A stretch of DNA of 64,000 nucleotides from Microbacterium sp. ProA8 (GTDB taxonomy: Bacteria > Actinomycetota > Actinomycetes > Actinomycetales > Microbacteriaceae): contig NZ_CP157000.1 of assembly GCF_039905635.1 (NCBI RefSeq), positions 558,001 through 622,000 of the forward strand, given 5' to 3'. This document shows, piece by piece, positions 14,891 through 22,482 of the stretch. The stretch's first letter is position 1; the number at the start of each line of letters is the position of its first letter. The notes beneath the pieces were generated by a model. The model had not been told where the DNA came from, did no database searches, and saw nothing but the letters and a program-made list of their open reading frames with translations. The position numbers were made by a program, and so were the translations under genes.

Positions 14891-15868
14891 ATGGCCACGA
14901 CTCGACCCGTGCTCGACTGGCTGCTCGACTCCGACCCGGCGTTGCGGTGGCAGGTCGAGCGCGACATTCTCGGTGCGCCAACCGAGACGTGGGAGGCGAC
15001 GCGAGCGCGCGTGGCGACGGAGGGCTTCGGCGCGCGGCTGCTGGCCGAGCAGGATGCCGACGGCCAGTGGGCCGGGGGCGCCTTCTTCCCCGCGGGGTTC
15101 TTCGGCAGCGCCGAGGCTGAGGCGCCGGGGCAGCCGTGGGTCGCGACGACGTGGGTGCTGAAAGACCTGCGCGAGTGGGGCGTGGACGCCGCGGCGCTCG
15201 AGGGCACCGCCGAGAAGCTCGCAGCGAACAGCCGGTGGGAGTACGAAGACCTGCCGTACTGGGGTGGTGAGGTCGACGTCTGCATCAATTCCTACACGCT
15301 CGCGAGCGGAGCGTGGCTCGGCGCGGATGTCTCGAAGCTCGCGGCGTGGTTTCCTGCGCATCGCCTCGCAGACGGTGGCTGGAACTGCGAGGCCGAGGAG
15401 GGCGACTCCGTGCGGTCGTCGTTCCACTCGACGCTCAACGCCGTGCGCGGCATGCGCGCGTACGAGCGGACCACCGGCGACACGAGCATGCGTGAGGCGC
15501 GCCACGGCGGCGAGGAGTACCTGCTGTCGCGGCGCTTGATGTTCCGCGCGTCGACCGGCGAGCTGGTGGGGGAGTTCGCGACCCGGTTCGTGTACCCCAA
15601 CCGGCACCGCTACAGCGCGCTCGCCGCCCTCGACCACTTCCGCGACGTCGCCCTGCTCGAAGGCACGCCCCCCGATCCGCGGCTCGCCGAGGCGATCGAG
15701 GTCGTGCGTGCGGCCAGACAGCCCGACGGCACGTGGGTGCAGACGACGCCGCTCCCCGGTCGCACCTGGTTCGACGTGGACGCCGGCGAGGGCGAGCCGT
15801 CGCGCTGGCTGACGCTGATCGGCACGCGTGTGCTGGAGTGGTTGGACGCTTCGGGGGCTGATCGCTGA
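14891..15868 (+). CDS. squalene-cyclase/prenyltransferase-like alpha-alpha barrel protein
   Basis: 325-residue protein built of alpha-alpha toroid repeats of the terpene-cyclase/prenyltransferase fold, with QW-like turns (QDADGQWAGG, ADGGWNCE, QPDGTWVQ). It lacks the DxDD catalytic motif of squalene-hopene cyclases, has no signal peptide and is about half the length of a true cyclase, so it is unlikely to cyclise terpenes. Soluble single-domain proteins of this fold are widespread in actinobacteria and uncharacterised. The start is probably leaderless. It stands alone, divergent from corA. Confidence 0.7.
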   Translation: MATTRPVLDWLLDSDPALRWQVERDILGAPTETWEATRARVATEGFGARLLAEQDADGQWAGGAFFPAGFFGSAEAEAPGQPWVATTWVLKDLREWGVDAAALEGTAEKLAANSRWEYEDLPYWGGEVDVCINSYTLASGAWLGADVSKLAAWFPAHRLADGGWNCEAEEGDSVRSSFHSTLNAVRGMRAYERTTGDTSMREARHGGEEYLLSRRLMFRASTGELVGEFATRFVYPNRHRYSALAALDHFRDVALLEGTPPDPRLAEAIEVVRAARQPDGTWVQTTPLPGRTWFDVDAGEGEPSRWLTLIGTRVLEWLDASGADR

Positions 15869-15983
15869 AAAGCGCAGGTCGGGCGCCGCATCCCCGGTCG
15901 GGGTCAGAGTGGCTGACACCCGCGGACCTTCCGCCGTGCGCGAACTCGGGCCGCGGCATCCGTGACGGGTCGACACTTGTCGC

Positions 15984-16907
15984 ATGGACGACCAGGAGGC
16001 GCTCGACGCGTACTCGTCGACGGTCATGCGCGTTGCGCAGACCGTGCTGCCGTCGGTCGCCGCGGTGAGCGTGCGCACACGGCGGGGAGCAGGCGCCGGC
16101 AGTGCGTCGGTGATCACGGAGCGGGGCCACCTGCTCACCAGCGCCCACGTGGTCGAGGGGGCGGTGGCTCTGGAGCTGGCCTTTCCCGACGGCACGGTGG
16201 CTGCGGCATCCGTCGTCGGCGCTGATCCGCTCTCGGACCTGGCCGTGCTGCACGCCGACGGTCCGACGCCCCCGCCGGTGCGGATGGGGGATGCCGCCGC
16301 CCTGGGCGTCGGGCAGCTCGTCGTCGCGCTCGGCAATCCTCGAGGCTTCTCCGGCAGTGTGACGGCAGGCATCGTGTCGGCGCTCGGGCGATCGCTGCCG
16401 ACCCGGTCGGGCCGCGTGATCGACGAGGTCATCCAGACCGACGCCGCGCTGAACCCTGGCAACAGCGGGGGAGTGCTCGCCGACAGCGCCGGGCGCATGG
16501 TCGGCGTCAACACCGCCGTGGCCGGCATCGGGCTCGGACTCGCTGTGCCCATCAACGCCACGACGCGCGAGATCATCGACGCCCTGCGCACGACCGGGCG
16601 TGTGCGGCGCGCCTGGCTGGGCATCGCCGGGGCGACGGTGCCGCTCGGCCCCGACGTGGCGGTCAAGGCGGGGGCGAGGGTCGGGATGCAGGTGGTCTCC
16701 GTCGTGCCGAACAGCCCCGCCGCCGCGGCCGGCGCCCGCGCCGGTGACATCGTGCTGTCGCTCGACGGCGTCGCGATCGCCGACCCCACCGCGCTGCAGC
16801 GCCGCATGGTCGCCGGTGCCATCGGGCGGCGCATGGAGATGACGGTCTGGCGCAACGGCGCCCTCGTCGACGTGGTGGTCGAGCCCGAGGAGCTCCGCGT
16901 CGGCTGA
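15984..16907 (+). CDS. trypsin-like serine protease with PDZ domain (HtrA/DegP type)
   Basis: 307-residue S1C peptidase. The catalytic triad is His55 (SAHVV), Asp85 (SDLAVL) and Ser161 (GNSGG), followed by a PDZ domain at about 215-290 (VVSVVPNSPAAAAGARAGDI). HtrA proteins in actinobacteria normally carry a long cytoplasmic tail and membrane anchor; here the protease domain starts almost at residue 1, with no signal or span, so the product should be cytoplasmic unless the true start is elsewhere. GACACT six bases before the ATG could be a leaderless -10. It is monocistronic. Confidence 0.88.
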   Translation: MDDQEALDAYSSTVMRVAQTVLPSVAAVSVRTRRGAGAGSASVITERGHLLTSAHVVEGAVALELAFPDGTVAAASVVGADPLSDLAVLHADGPTPPPVRMGDAAALGVGQLVVALGNPRGFSGSVTAGIVSALGRSLPTRSGRVIDEVIQTDAALNPGNSGGVLADSAGRMVGVNTAVAGIGLGLAVPINATTREIIDALRTTGRVRRAWLGIAGATVPLGPDVAVKAGARVGMQVVSVVPNSPAAAAGARAGDIVLSLDGVAIADPTALQRRMVAGAIGRRMEMTVWRNGALVDVVVEPEELRVG

Positions 16908-17327
16908 GCCGTGGTCGCGGCGTGACCGCGTGGTTCTTGTGCGTTGTGCGCGCCTCGACGCCCGGAAAGCCGCCCCGATGCGTCCCACCGCTCGTGCGGT
17001 TCGATCAGCCGGTTGACTGATCGCGGTACGGCGGTCAGGTGGCCAGCGGATTCCGCGCCGCGTCGCGCAACGAGACCGGGGGGGGCGACCACAGGCGACT
17101 CGGCCGAGTCAGGGCGGACGGCGTCTCGTCTGCTTCACGGATCTGGTCATCTGCGCCGCCGAGTGACGGCCGGGATGCCGGCACCGAGGCTCGCTTGCGA
17201 CCTCGGACGGCGCCACCCTGTGTATCTGACGCCGCGGGGGCAGCCTCATATCGATCGGAGCCGTTCGCACACCGCATCGTTGGGAGCGATGGCGTTCCGA
17301 CTCCATTCCCGACAGGAGGGTCGGATC
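16908..17327 (+). other. intergenic region without a convincing gene
   Basis: The 420 bases between the protease and the small membrane protein contain no frame with credible coding character. A 7-bp inverted repeat (17002-17008 and 17017-17023, CGATCAG/CTGATCG) could be a weak terminator. The end holds a clear GGAGGG ribosome-binding site for the next gene. Confidence 0.4.
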
Positions 17328-17630
17328 ATGGACGAGAACACCCCATCGAACAGCCTCGGCGCGATCATCTCGAGCCTCGCCGCGCGCCGATTCATCTACA
17401 GCACGTATGTGCTCGCGTTACTCGTCGTCGGCGCCACCCAGGTGGCGCTCACCTCGCTCAGCATCACGAACCCCGACTGGCTGATCGCCACCCTCGCGGT
17501 GCTCGGCTACCTCGGTGTACCTGTCGCCGGACTCGCGGTCGCGAACACGTCGAAGAAGGCCACGGACGCAGAATCGCAGACCGACGACGAGGCCGCGGCA
17601 CGGCAGCAGCCGCGGCCCGCCACAGCCTGA
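17328..17630 (+). CDS. small two-span membrane protein, holin-like
   Basis: 100-residue protein with two membrane segments (about 26-43 and 51-72) joined by a short loop (SITNPDW), and a charged C-terminal tail rich in Glu, Asp and Gln. Size, topology and the opening SLGAIISSLAARRFIY resemble actinobacteriophage r1t-type holins. No endolysin or phage gene lies nearby, so the resemblance may only be topological. ATG 17328 has an excellent AGGAGGG ribosome-binding site. Function unknown. Confidence 0.6.
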   Translation: MDENTPSNSLGAIISSLAARRFIYSTYVLALLVVGATQVALTSLSITNPDWLIATLAVLGYLGVPVAGLAVANTSKKATDAESQTDDEAAARQQPRPATA

Positions 17631-17728
17631 ACCCAGCCGATCGCGGGCCTGCACTCAGTTCTGGGGTGATGGCCCCCTTCTCGTTCGTTCACTGCGGGCA
17701 CCTCTGGCCGCGGTGAGGTGATTCGCGA

Positions 17729-17734
17729 TAGAAC
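17729..17734 (+). promoter_or_regulatory. -10-like hexamer of a leaderless gene
   Basis: TAGAAC ends six bases before ATG 17741 of the PhoD-like phosphatase, which has no Shine-Dalgarno sequence. Confidence 0.4.
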
Positions 17735-17740
17735 GGGTCC

Positions 17741-19417
17741 ATGGCATCCCCGCTGCTGTTGGGGCCGATGCTGCGTTACGTCGATGAGGCGTCGGCCAGC
17801 ATCTGGGTGGAGACGCGCGCCGACTGTCTGGTGAGCGTCCACGCCGAGGGACGATCGTGGCAGGCCCGCAGCTTCTCCGTACACGGCCACCATTTCGCCC
17901 TCGTTGAAGTGGACGGGCTCGAGCCCGGCAGCGTCTCGCCGTACGGTATCGAGATCGACGGGGTTTCTGTCTGGCCCGACCCGGACTCCGAGTTTCCAGC
18001 ATCGGTGATCGCCACTCGCGCGCCCGGTCGACGGCCGCGGATCGCCTATGGATCGTGCCGCACCAGTGTCCCCCATGATCGAGCAGGCAATCGCACCCAT
18101 GGGGTCGACTCATTGCGCGCCTTTGCGCTCGCGGTGGCCGGCGGTCGCCAGGCCCGACCCGACCTGCTGCTCCTTCTCGGCGACCAGGTCTACGCCGACT
18201 CGACCACGAAGGAGATGCAGGCCTTCATCCGCAGCCGTCGCGACATTCACCAGGAGCCGGGCAGGGAGCTCAAAGACTTCGAAGAATACGCCCACCTCTA
18301 CCAGTTGGCATGGTCGGACGAAGCCAATCGGTGGCTGCTCTCGTGCGTGCCCACGGCGATGATCTTCGACGACCACGACATCCGCGACGACTGGAACGCC
18401 TCTCTCGACTGGAGACGGAAGATGGAGGCCACCTCGTGGTGGCACGAGCGCATCGTCGCCGGCCTGGCGTCGTACTGGGTGTATCAACACCTAGGCAACC
18501 TGTCTCCCCGCGAACGTGCCGCCGACCCGTTGTGGCAGCGGGTAACCGGGCGCCACGACGCCGCGCCAGTTTCCGTCGACCTCAGCGCCGCGCTGGACGA
18601 GTTCGCCGACCGTTGCAACCAGGATCCCCACAGCTACCGCTGGAGCTACTGCCGGGGCTTCGATGGGTCGCGCCTGATCGTCCTGGACTCCCGCGTGGCG
18701 CGAGATCTCACTCCGTCGGCTCGCGGGTTGCTGAACGCTCAAGAGCTCGCGTGGTTCGACGAACAGATGCAGGGCGGATTCCGTCACGTCTTCATCGCCA
18801 CCTCGCTCCCGTTCCTCCTGCCGTTGGGATTGCACCACGTCGAGGCCTGGGATGAGGCGATCGCACAGGGCGCTTGGGGGCGACCGGTCGCGCGGGTCGG
18901 GGAACGGCTGCGGCAGGCGGTCGACTTGGAACATTGGGCGGCGTTCCAGAACAGCTTCCAGGCGGTTGCGGGGATTGCGACGGAGCTGGCAGATGGCGAC
19001 CGCGGCCCCTCGCCGCTGACGGTGACCTTCCTGTCCGGTGACGTGCACTTCTCCTACCTCGCCGAGGTGGAGCGTCACAACGGCAGCCGCATCGTGCAGG
19101 CGGTGTGTTCACCGATACGAAACCCTTTGCCCCGCTTCCTGCGGTGGTTCTCGGTGGTGATGTCGTATGGCGCAGCGACGCCGCTGGGTGCCGCAGCCGC
19201 GCATTCGGCAAAGGTTCCCGACCCGCCCTTCCGCTGGAAGACAGTGAAGGGTCCGTGGTTCGACAACAACCTCGCGCTGCTGCAAGACGGACCGGATGGG
19301 CTCACCATGACATGGCACACCGGTGTGGTCGAGGACGGGGACGAGCTGCACCCTCGTCTCGAAGAGGTGGCATCCATCACCGTTCCCGCGAAGCGAGACG
19401 CCGACCTGTCATCGTAG
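17741..19417 (+). CDS. PhoD-like metallophosphatase
   Basis: 558-residue protein of the alkaline phosphatase D family. The N-terminal beta domain (about 1-95) is followed by the metallophosphoesterase core with YGSC, LLLGDQVYAD, FDDHDIRDDWN and, near the C-terminus, SGDVHFSY, which supply the metal-binding Asp, Asn and His ligands. Secreted PhoD enzymes carry a Tat signal; here there is none and the fold begins at residue 5, so this looks like a cytoplasmic branch of the family. The start is probably leaderless. A phosphomonoesterase or phosphodiesterase role is inferred; the substrate is unknown. Confidence 0.85.
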   Translation: MASPLLLGPMLRYVDEASASIWVETRADCLVSVHAEGRSWQARSFSVHGHHFALVEVDGLEPGSVSPYGIEIDGVSVWPDPDSEFPASVIATRAPGRRPRIAYGSCRTSVPHDRAGNRTHGVDSLRAFALAVAGGRQARPDLLLLLGDQVYADSTTKEMQAFIRSRRDIHQEPGRELKDFEEYAHLYQLAWSDEANRWLLSCVPTAMIFDDHDIRDDWNASLDWRRKMEATSWWHERIVAGLASYWVYQHLGNLSPRERAADPLWQRVTGRHDAAPVSVDLSAALDEFADRCNQDPHSYRWSYCRGFDGSRLIVLDSRVARDLTPSARGLLNAQELAWFDEQMQGGFRHVFIATSLPFLLPLGLHHVEAWDEAIAQGAWGRPVARVGERLRQAVDLEHWAAFQNSFQAVAGIATELADGDRGPSPLTVTFLSGDVHFSYLAEVERHNGSRIVQAVCSPIRNPLPRFLRWFSVVMSYGAATPLGAAAAHSAKVPDPPFRWKTVKGPWFDNNLALLQDGPDGLTMTWHTGVVEDGDELHPRLEEVASITVPAKRDADLSS

Positions 19418-19540
19418 GCGGCTCCGATCCTTCCGCGTCATCCCCCACAGATCAGTCGGCGTTCCGGCGGTGAGGTCCTCACGCTTGCCGCCGCAGCGCT
19501 TTGAACGGGACCGGCGATCGTCCCTTAGCTGAGAAGTTGG

Positions 19541-19708
19541 TCAGTCCGGGCGTGTGTGGTCCTTGACATCAGGTTGCGCGCGCATGAGGTCTGCAAGCTC
19601 CTCCTCCGGCCGCGGGGCGACGGTCTCGTCGACCTCGAGTTCCGGGATGCTCGACTCCCCAGGAGCAGGAACCTGAGACGGAGCGGGCTGTTCGTCGTAC
19701 ATGGACAC
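19541..19708 (-). CDS. small acidic hypothetical protein
   Basis: 55-codon frame starting at GTG 19708, with GGAAGGA six to seven bases upstream. The product is strongly acidic and Pro-rich (ELEVDETVAPRPEEELADLM), without signal peptide or membrane span. I do not recognise it. A second ATG two codons later is possible. The good ribosome-binding site and the amino-acid composition favour a real gene. Confidence 0.5.
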   Translation of the reverse strand: MSMYDEQPAPSQVPAPGESSIPELEVDETVAPRPEEELADLMRAQPDVKDHTRPD

Positions 19709-19821
19709 GGGGGATCCTTCCGTCGTCCGCATTGGTAGCGTACGCCGGACGTCCGGATGCCGTGCTCCATGTCGTCCGTGAGCCAGTCGGACGGCTGCGC
19801 CCCCGAGCGCGACGAGGACTG

Positions 19822-19857
19822 GACGGCGGCTCGGACACGAGTGTCCGAGCCGCCGTC
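19822..19857 (-). terminator. 17-bp perfect hairpin
   Basis: A perfect 17-bp stem with a two-base apex (GA) lies 25 bases beyond the stop of the small secreted protein on the minus strand. No T-run follows. It probably terminates that gene. Confidence 0.65.
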
Positions 19858-19881
19858 GATGATGCGAAAAAGCTAGGGCCT

Positions 19882-20100
19882 TCAGTCGCCGCAGATGCCC
19901 CTCGCGGTGTCGTTCTTGGCCTGGCCGCCGACAGCCTGGACGACCTCTCCGACGCCCGTGAACCCGAGGGCTCCTTCGGTGTTGATCGTCTTGTGCACCT
20001 GGCCGAAACACGCAGAGTCAGCGGGCGCGGCATTGGCGGTCCCGGCGACGCCGAAGACGGCGAGCACGACGATCGCTCCGGTAGCGAGAATGCGCTTCAT
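19882..20100 (-). CDS. small secreted protein
   Basis: 72-residue precursor with a clean Sec signal peptide (KR, then ILATGAIVVLAVFGVAG, cleavage after TANA-A), leaving a mature peptide of about 45 residues with two Cys (ACFGQ near its start and GICGD at the end) that could form a disulfide. ATG 20100 follows GGAGGGG. I do not recognise a family; small secreted peptides of this kind are common in actinobacteria. It is monocistronic, with the hairpin at 19822-19857 downstream and a second hairpin (GCGGGC/GCCCGC near 20122-20141) in its leader. Confidence 0.7.
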   Translation of the reverse strand: MKRILATGAIVVLAVFGVAGTANAAPADSACFGQVHKTINTEGALGFTGVGEVVQAVGGQAKNDTARGICGD

Positions 20101-20169
20101 TGGACTTTCCCCTCCTGTTTGGCGGGCACCTGTTCGCCCGCTACGAGGTTCTTCTCTCATTCGCGTCGA

Positions 20170-20195
20170 TTCGGATGCACTTCGGCGCATCCGAA
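20170..20195. repeat. 9-bp inverted repeat between divergent genes
   Basis: TTCGGATGC (20170-20178) and GCATCCGAA (20187-20195) are perfect complements around an 8-base loop, in the 251-base gap between the secreted peptide and the PRC-barrel gene. It contains the genome-wide GGATGC motif, and its role is unclear. Confidence 0.35.
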
Positions 20196-20351
20196 ATTCC
20201 GCGGCACACCGGGCGCGCTGCCGCCCTTACGCTTTTCCGTTCCATTTGGCTAGGGGGTCCCGTGACGGCACGTCGTTTCCTAGCGTGGATATCGGAGCGA
20301 CCAACCCGGGTCCAACTCCGAAACCACACCCCTGAACACAAAGGAGCAGTC

Positions 20352-20711
20352 ATGTCCTCAAACTGGGACGCGTGGGATTACCGTCAAGACGTCAACCGTG
20401 GTGTCGGCGCACGCAGTCTGGTGGGCTACCACGTCCACGCCACCGACGGCGACATCGGCAAGATCGATGAGGCCAGTGACGACGCCGGCAGCAGCCGCCT
20501 GGTCGTCGACACGGGGCCGTGGATCTTCGGCCGCAAGGTCGTCCTGCCCGCCGGAACCGTGCAGCGTGTGGACGACGAGGACGAGAAGGTCTACGTCGAC
20601 CTCACCAAGGACCAGATCAAGAACTCTCCGGAGTGGGATCAGACCACCACGGGTATCGATGACGACTACCGCGGCCGTCTCGACACCTACTACGGCGGTT
20701 TCTACCGCTGA
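20352..20711 (+). CDS. PRC-barrel domain protein
   Basis: 119-residue protein. A PRC-barrel (about residues 20-85: SLVGYHVHATDGDIGKIDEA, ending in VYVDLTKDQIKNSPEW) is flanked by an N-terminal Trp/Tyr-rich segment and a C-terminal Tyr-rich tail (DTYYGGFYR). Proteins of this type are usually soluble stress-related factors of unknown mechanism. AAGGAG precedes the ATG by six bases. It is monocistronic, with a strong hairpin downstream. Confidence 0.85.
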   Translation: MSSNWDAWDYRQDVNRGVGARSLVGYHVHATDGDIGKIDEASDDAGSSRLVVDTGPWIFGRKVVLPAGTVQRVDDEDEKVYVDLTKDQIKNSPEWDQTTTGIDDDYRGRLDTYYGGFYR

Positions 20712-20717
20712 GTGACG

Positions 20718-20746
20718 CGGGCGCCCGGGCACCCACCGGGCGCCCG
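20718..20746 (+). terminator. terminator, 11-bp perfect stem
   Basis: CGGGCGCCCGG (20718-20728) pairs with CCGGGCGCCCG (20736-20746) around a 7-base loop, seven bases after the PRC-barrel stop. Confidence 0.7.
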
Positions 20747-20874
20747 ACCATTGTGCCGCCTCATTCCCGTTCACGGGTGTGGGGCGGCACATCTGCGTGC
20801 GCAGGCGAAGCCCGGGCCGTCCCGGTCGTCGCAGGATGGGCTGGGCTTCGACTCCATCACGCACTCGGCCACGC

Positions 20875-20880
20875 TACGTT
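20875..20880 (+). promoter_or_regulatory. -10 hexamer of a leaderless mini-gene
   Basis: TACGTT ends six bases before ATG 20887, so the transcript probably starts at that ATG rather than at the SMP-30 start. Confidence 0.45.
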
Positions 20881-20886
20881 GACAGC

Positions 20887-20940
20887 ATGCAGCCTTCCGC
20901 GCGCAGCCCGCTCGTCGACACGGCGAGCACTTCCTCATGA
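20887..20940 (+). CDS. 17-residue leader peptide coupled to the SMP-30 gene
   Basis: A mini-frame encoding MQPSARSPLVDTASTSS begins six bases after TACGTT and ends in a TGA that overlaps the ATG of the next gene (ATGA at 20937-20940). The SMP-30 ATG has no Shine-Dalgarno sequence, so translation by termination-reinitiation from this peptide is a simple explanation. No similarity is recognised; the peptide sequence itself may not matter. Confidence 0.4.
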   Translation: MQPSARSPLVDTASTSS

Positions 20941-21878
20941 CGCCCACCCTCACCACCCACCCGGTCCCCGGCTACGGCGCCGAGGATGTCGTGGTCGGCG
21001 GTCACGGCGCCGACGAAGGTGCCGTCTTCACCGGAACGGCCGACGGCTCGGTGTTCCGGGTCAGTCATGATGGCGCGAAGGTCGACCGGATCGCCGGAAC
21101 CCAGGGTCGGCCGCTTGGCCTCGAATTCGATCTCGACGGTCGGCTGCTGGTCTGCGACGCGCACCGCGGGCTCCTCCGCATCGACGTCCGCACCGGCGGC
21201 GTCGAGGCGGTCGCTCGCGATGTGGGCGGTCGCCCGATGCGGTTCTGCAACAACGCCGCGATCGCCTCCGATGACACGGTCTGGTTCAGCGACTCGTCCA
21301 CCAAGTTCGGGGTCGACGACTGGAAGTCCGACTTCGTTCAGAACACCCGCACCGGGCGGCTGTTGCGCCTCGACGTCGACGGCACCGTCACTGTGGTGCT
21401 CGACGGACTCGCTTTCGCCAACGGTGTCGCGCTGTCGCGCGCCGAGGATTTCGTCGCCGTCGCCGAGACCGGAGCCCGCACCGTCGTGCGCCGGTGGTTG
21501 ACCGGCCCGAACGCCGGAGCCCGCGATCTGCTCTGCAGCGACCTTCCCGGGTATCCCGACAACATCGCGCGCGGCAGCGACGGCCTGATCTGGGTCACCA
21601 TTGCCAGCCCGCGCGATTCTGTCGTCGAGCGACTGCAGACTGGCCCGGTGGTGCTGCGGAAGCTGGCGACCCGCCTGCCGGAGAGGCTGCAACCCGCTCC
21701 GAAACGGACGGTGCGGGTCCAGGCCTACGACGACGACGGCCGGCTGATTCACGACGTCGATGTCGACCCGAATAGTCAGGGGGCCGCGTACCACATGGTC
21801 ACCGGCGTCCGGGAATACCAGGGCCGGATTTGGCTCGGGAGCCTGCACGAGGCGGCGATCGCCGTGATCGACCTCTGA
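20937..21878 (+). CDS. SMP-30/gluconolactonase-like beta-propeller protein
   Basis: 313-residue six-bladed beta-propeller of the SMP-30/strictosidine-synthase-like group. Typical blade motifs are LGLEFDLDGRLLVCDAHRGL, DDTVWFSDSSTKFG, LAFANGVALS and PGYPDNIARGSDGLIWV. The last two match the metal-site neighbourhood of lactonases. No signal peptide is present, so a cytoplasmic lactonase or related hydrolase is likely; the substrate is unknown. The ATG overlaps the stop of a leader peptide and lacks its own ribosome-binding site. Confidence 0.82.
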   Translation: MTPTLTTHPVPGYGAEDVVVGGHGADEGAVFTGTADGSVFRVSHDGAKVDRIAGTQGRPLGLEFDLDGRLLVCDAHRGLLRIDVRTGGVEAVARDVGGRPMRFCNNAAIASDDTVWFSDSSTKFGVDDWKSDFVQNTRTGRLLRLDVDGTVTVVLDGLAFANGVALSRAEDFVAVAETGARTVVRRWLTGPNAGARDLLCSDLPGYPDNIARGSDGLIWVTIASPRDSVVERLQTGPVVLRKLATRLPERLQPAPKRTVRVQAYDDDGRLIHDVDVDPNSQGAAYHMVTGVREYQGRIWLGSLHEAAIAVIDL

Positions 21879-22133
21879 GCCGGCAGTTCACAGACCCGCC
21901 GGATGTCCGGATCCGGACGCAGAGCGATCGTGCGCGTTGCCCGCACTCAGGAGTGAGAGTGAGACGCGGCGCACCCGGTGGAACCGTATACGACTCCGCG
22001 CTCCAGCTGGCAACCCCGGTGCACCGGCAGTCGCCGGCTGTTTGGGTGGCACATGCAGGGGCCTGTCACCGGGAACCCTGCGCCGACGTTGTTGAACCGC
22101 TGCGCACACTCACGCAGCCGGCATGAGGAGGAA
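21879..22133 (+). other. intergenic region
   Basis: 255 bases with no credible frame. The last bases hold the very strong ribosome-binding site GAGGAGG of the next small gene. I saw no clear promoter or hairpin. Confidence 0.4.
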
Positions 22134-22289
22134 ATGATGCAGCGAGACCCGAACCACCCGAGTCAAGCCGAAGGCGAAGACCCGGAGCGCAGCGACGGCG
22201 GCTTCGTCGAGCCTCAAGAGGGCCACCCGTCGCAGGCGGAGGGAGAAGACCCGAACGCACCCGAGGCATCCAAGGGTGAGGTGCGCTGA
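22134..22289 (+). CDS. 51-residue acidic repeat protein
   Basis: Short frame (ATG ATG) behind an excellent GAGGAGG ribosome-binding site. The product is hydrophilic and acidic and carries two exact copies of HPSQAEGEDP (residues 8-17 and 31-40) separated by a 13-residue spacer (ERSDGGFVEPQEG). No signal peptide or membrane span. I do not recognise a characterised family; the composition suggests a disordered, possibly stress-related peptide. The first ATG or the second may be used. Confidence 0.65.
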   Translation: MMQRDPNHPSQAEGEDPERSDGGFVEPQEGHPSQAEGEDPNAPEASKGEVR

Positions 22290-22470
22290 CAGTGACGGCC
22301 TGGGCGGGTTGCGCCGCGCGAGATGGAGACGCAGCTGCACCCACACCGGGATGGCTGGGGCCCGGGCATCCATCCCGGCGACGGTTCTGAGGGCCGAGGT
22401 CTCGACGGGGGCGCGTCTGGTCGTAGGCCGTGTCCCACCCGGGTCTGATGCGCCGAACGCGCTTGCGGCG

Positions 22471-22476
22471 TAGTCT
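22471..22476 (+). promoter_or_regulatory. -10 hexamer of a leaderless gene
   Basis: TAGTCT ends six bases before ATG 22483 of the histidine kinase; no Shine-Dalgarno sequence is present. Confidence 0.5.
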
Positions 22477-22482
22477 CCCGCC

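Noticed and set aside
14783..17092. N-terminal extension of about 770 codons on the CorA frame
   Set aside because: Open only because of base composition; it overlaps two genes on the other strand, and CorA has a good start with GGAGG at 14782.
17035..17277. Small minus-strand frame in the gap before the holin-like gene
   Set aside because: No ribosome-binding site, no domain and typical shadow composition; the gap is recorded as without a gene.
17328..17630. Prophage remnant
   Set aside because: Only one holin-like two-span protein; no lysin, structural, integrase or attachment features are nearby.
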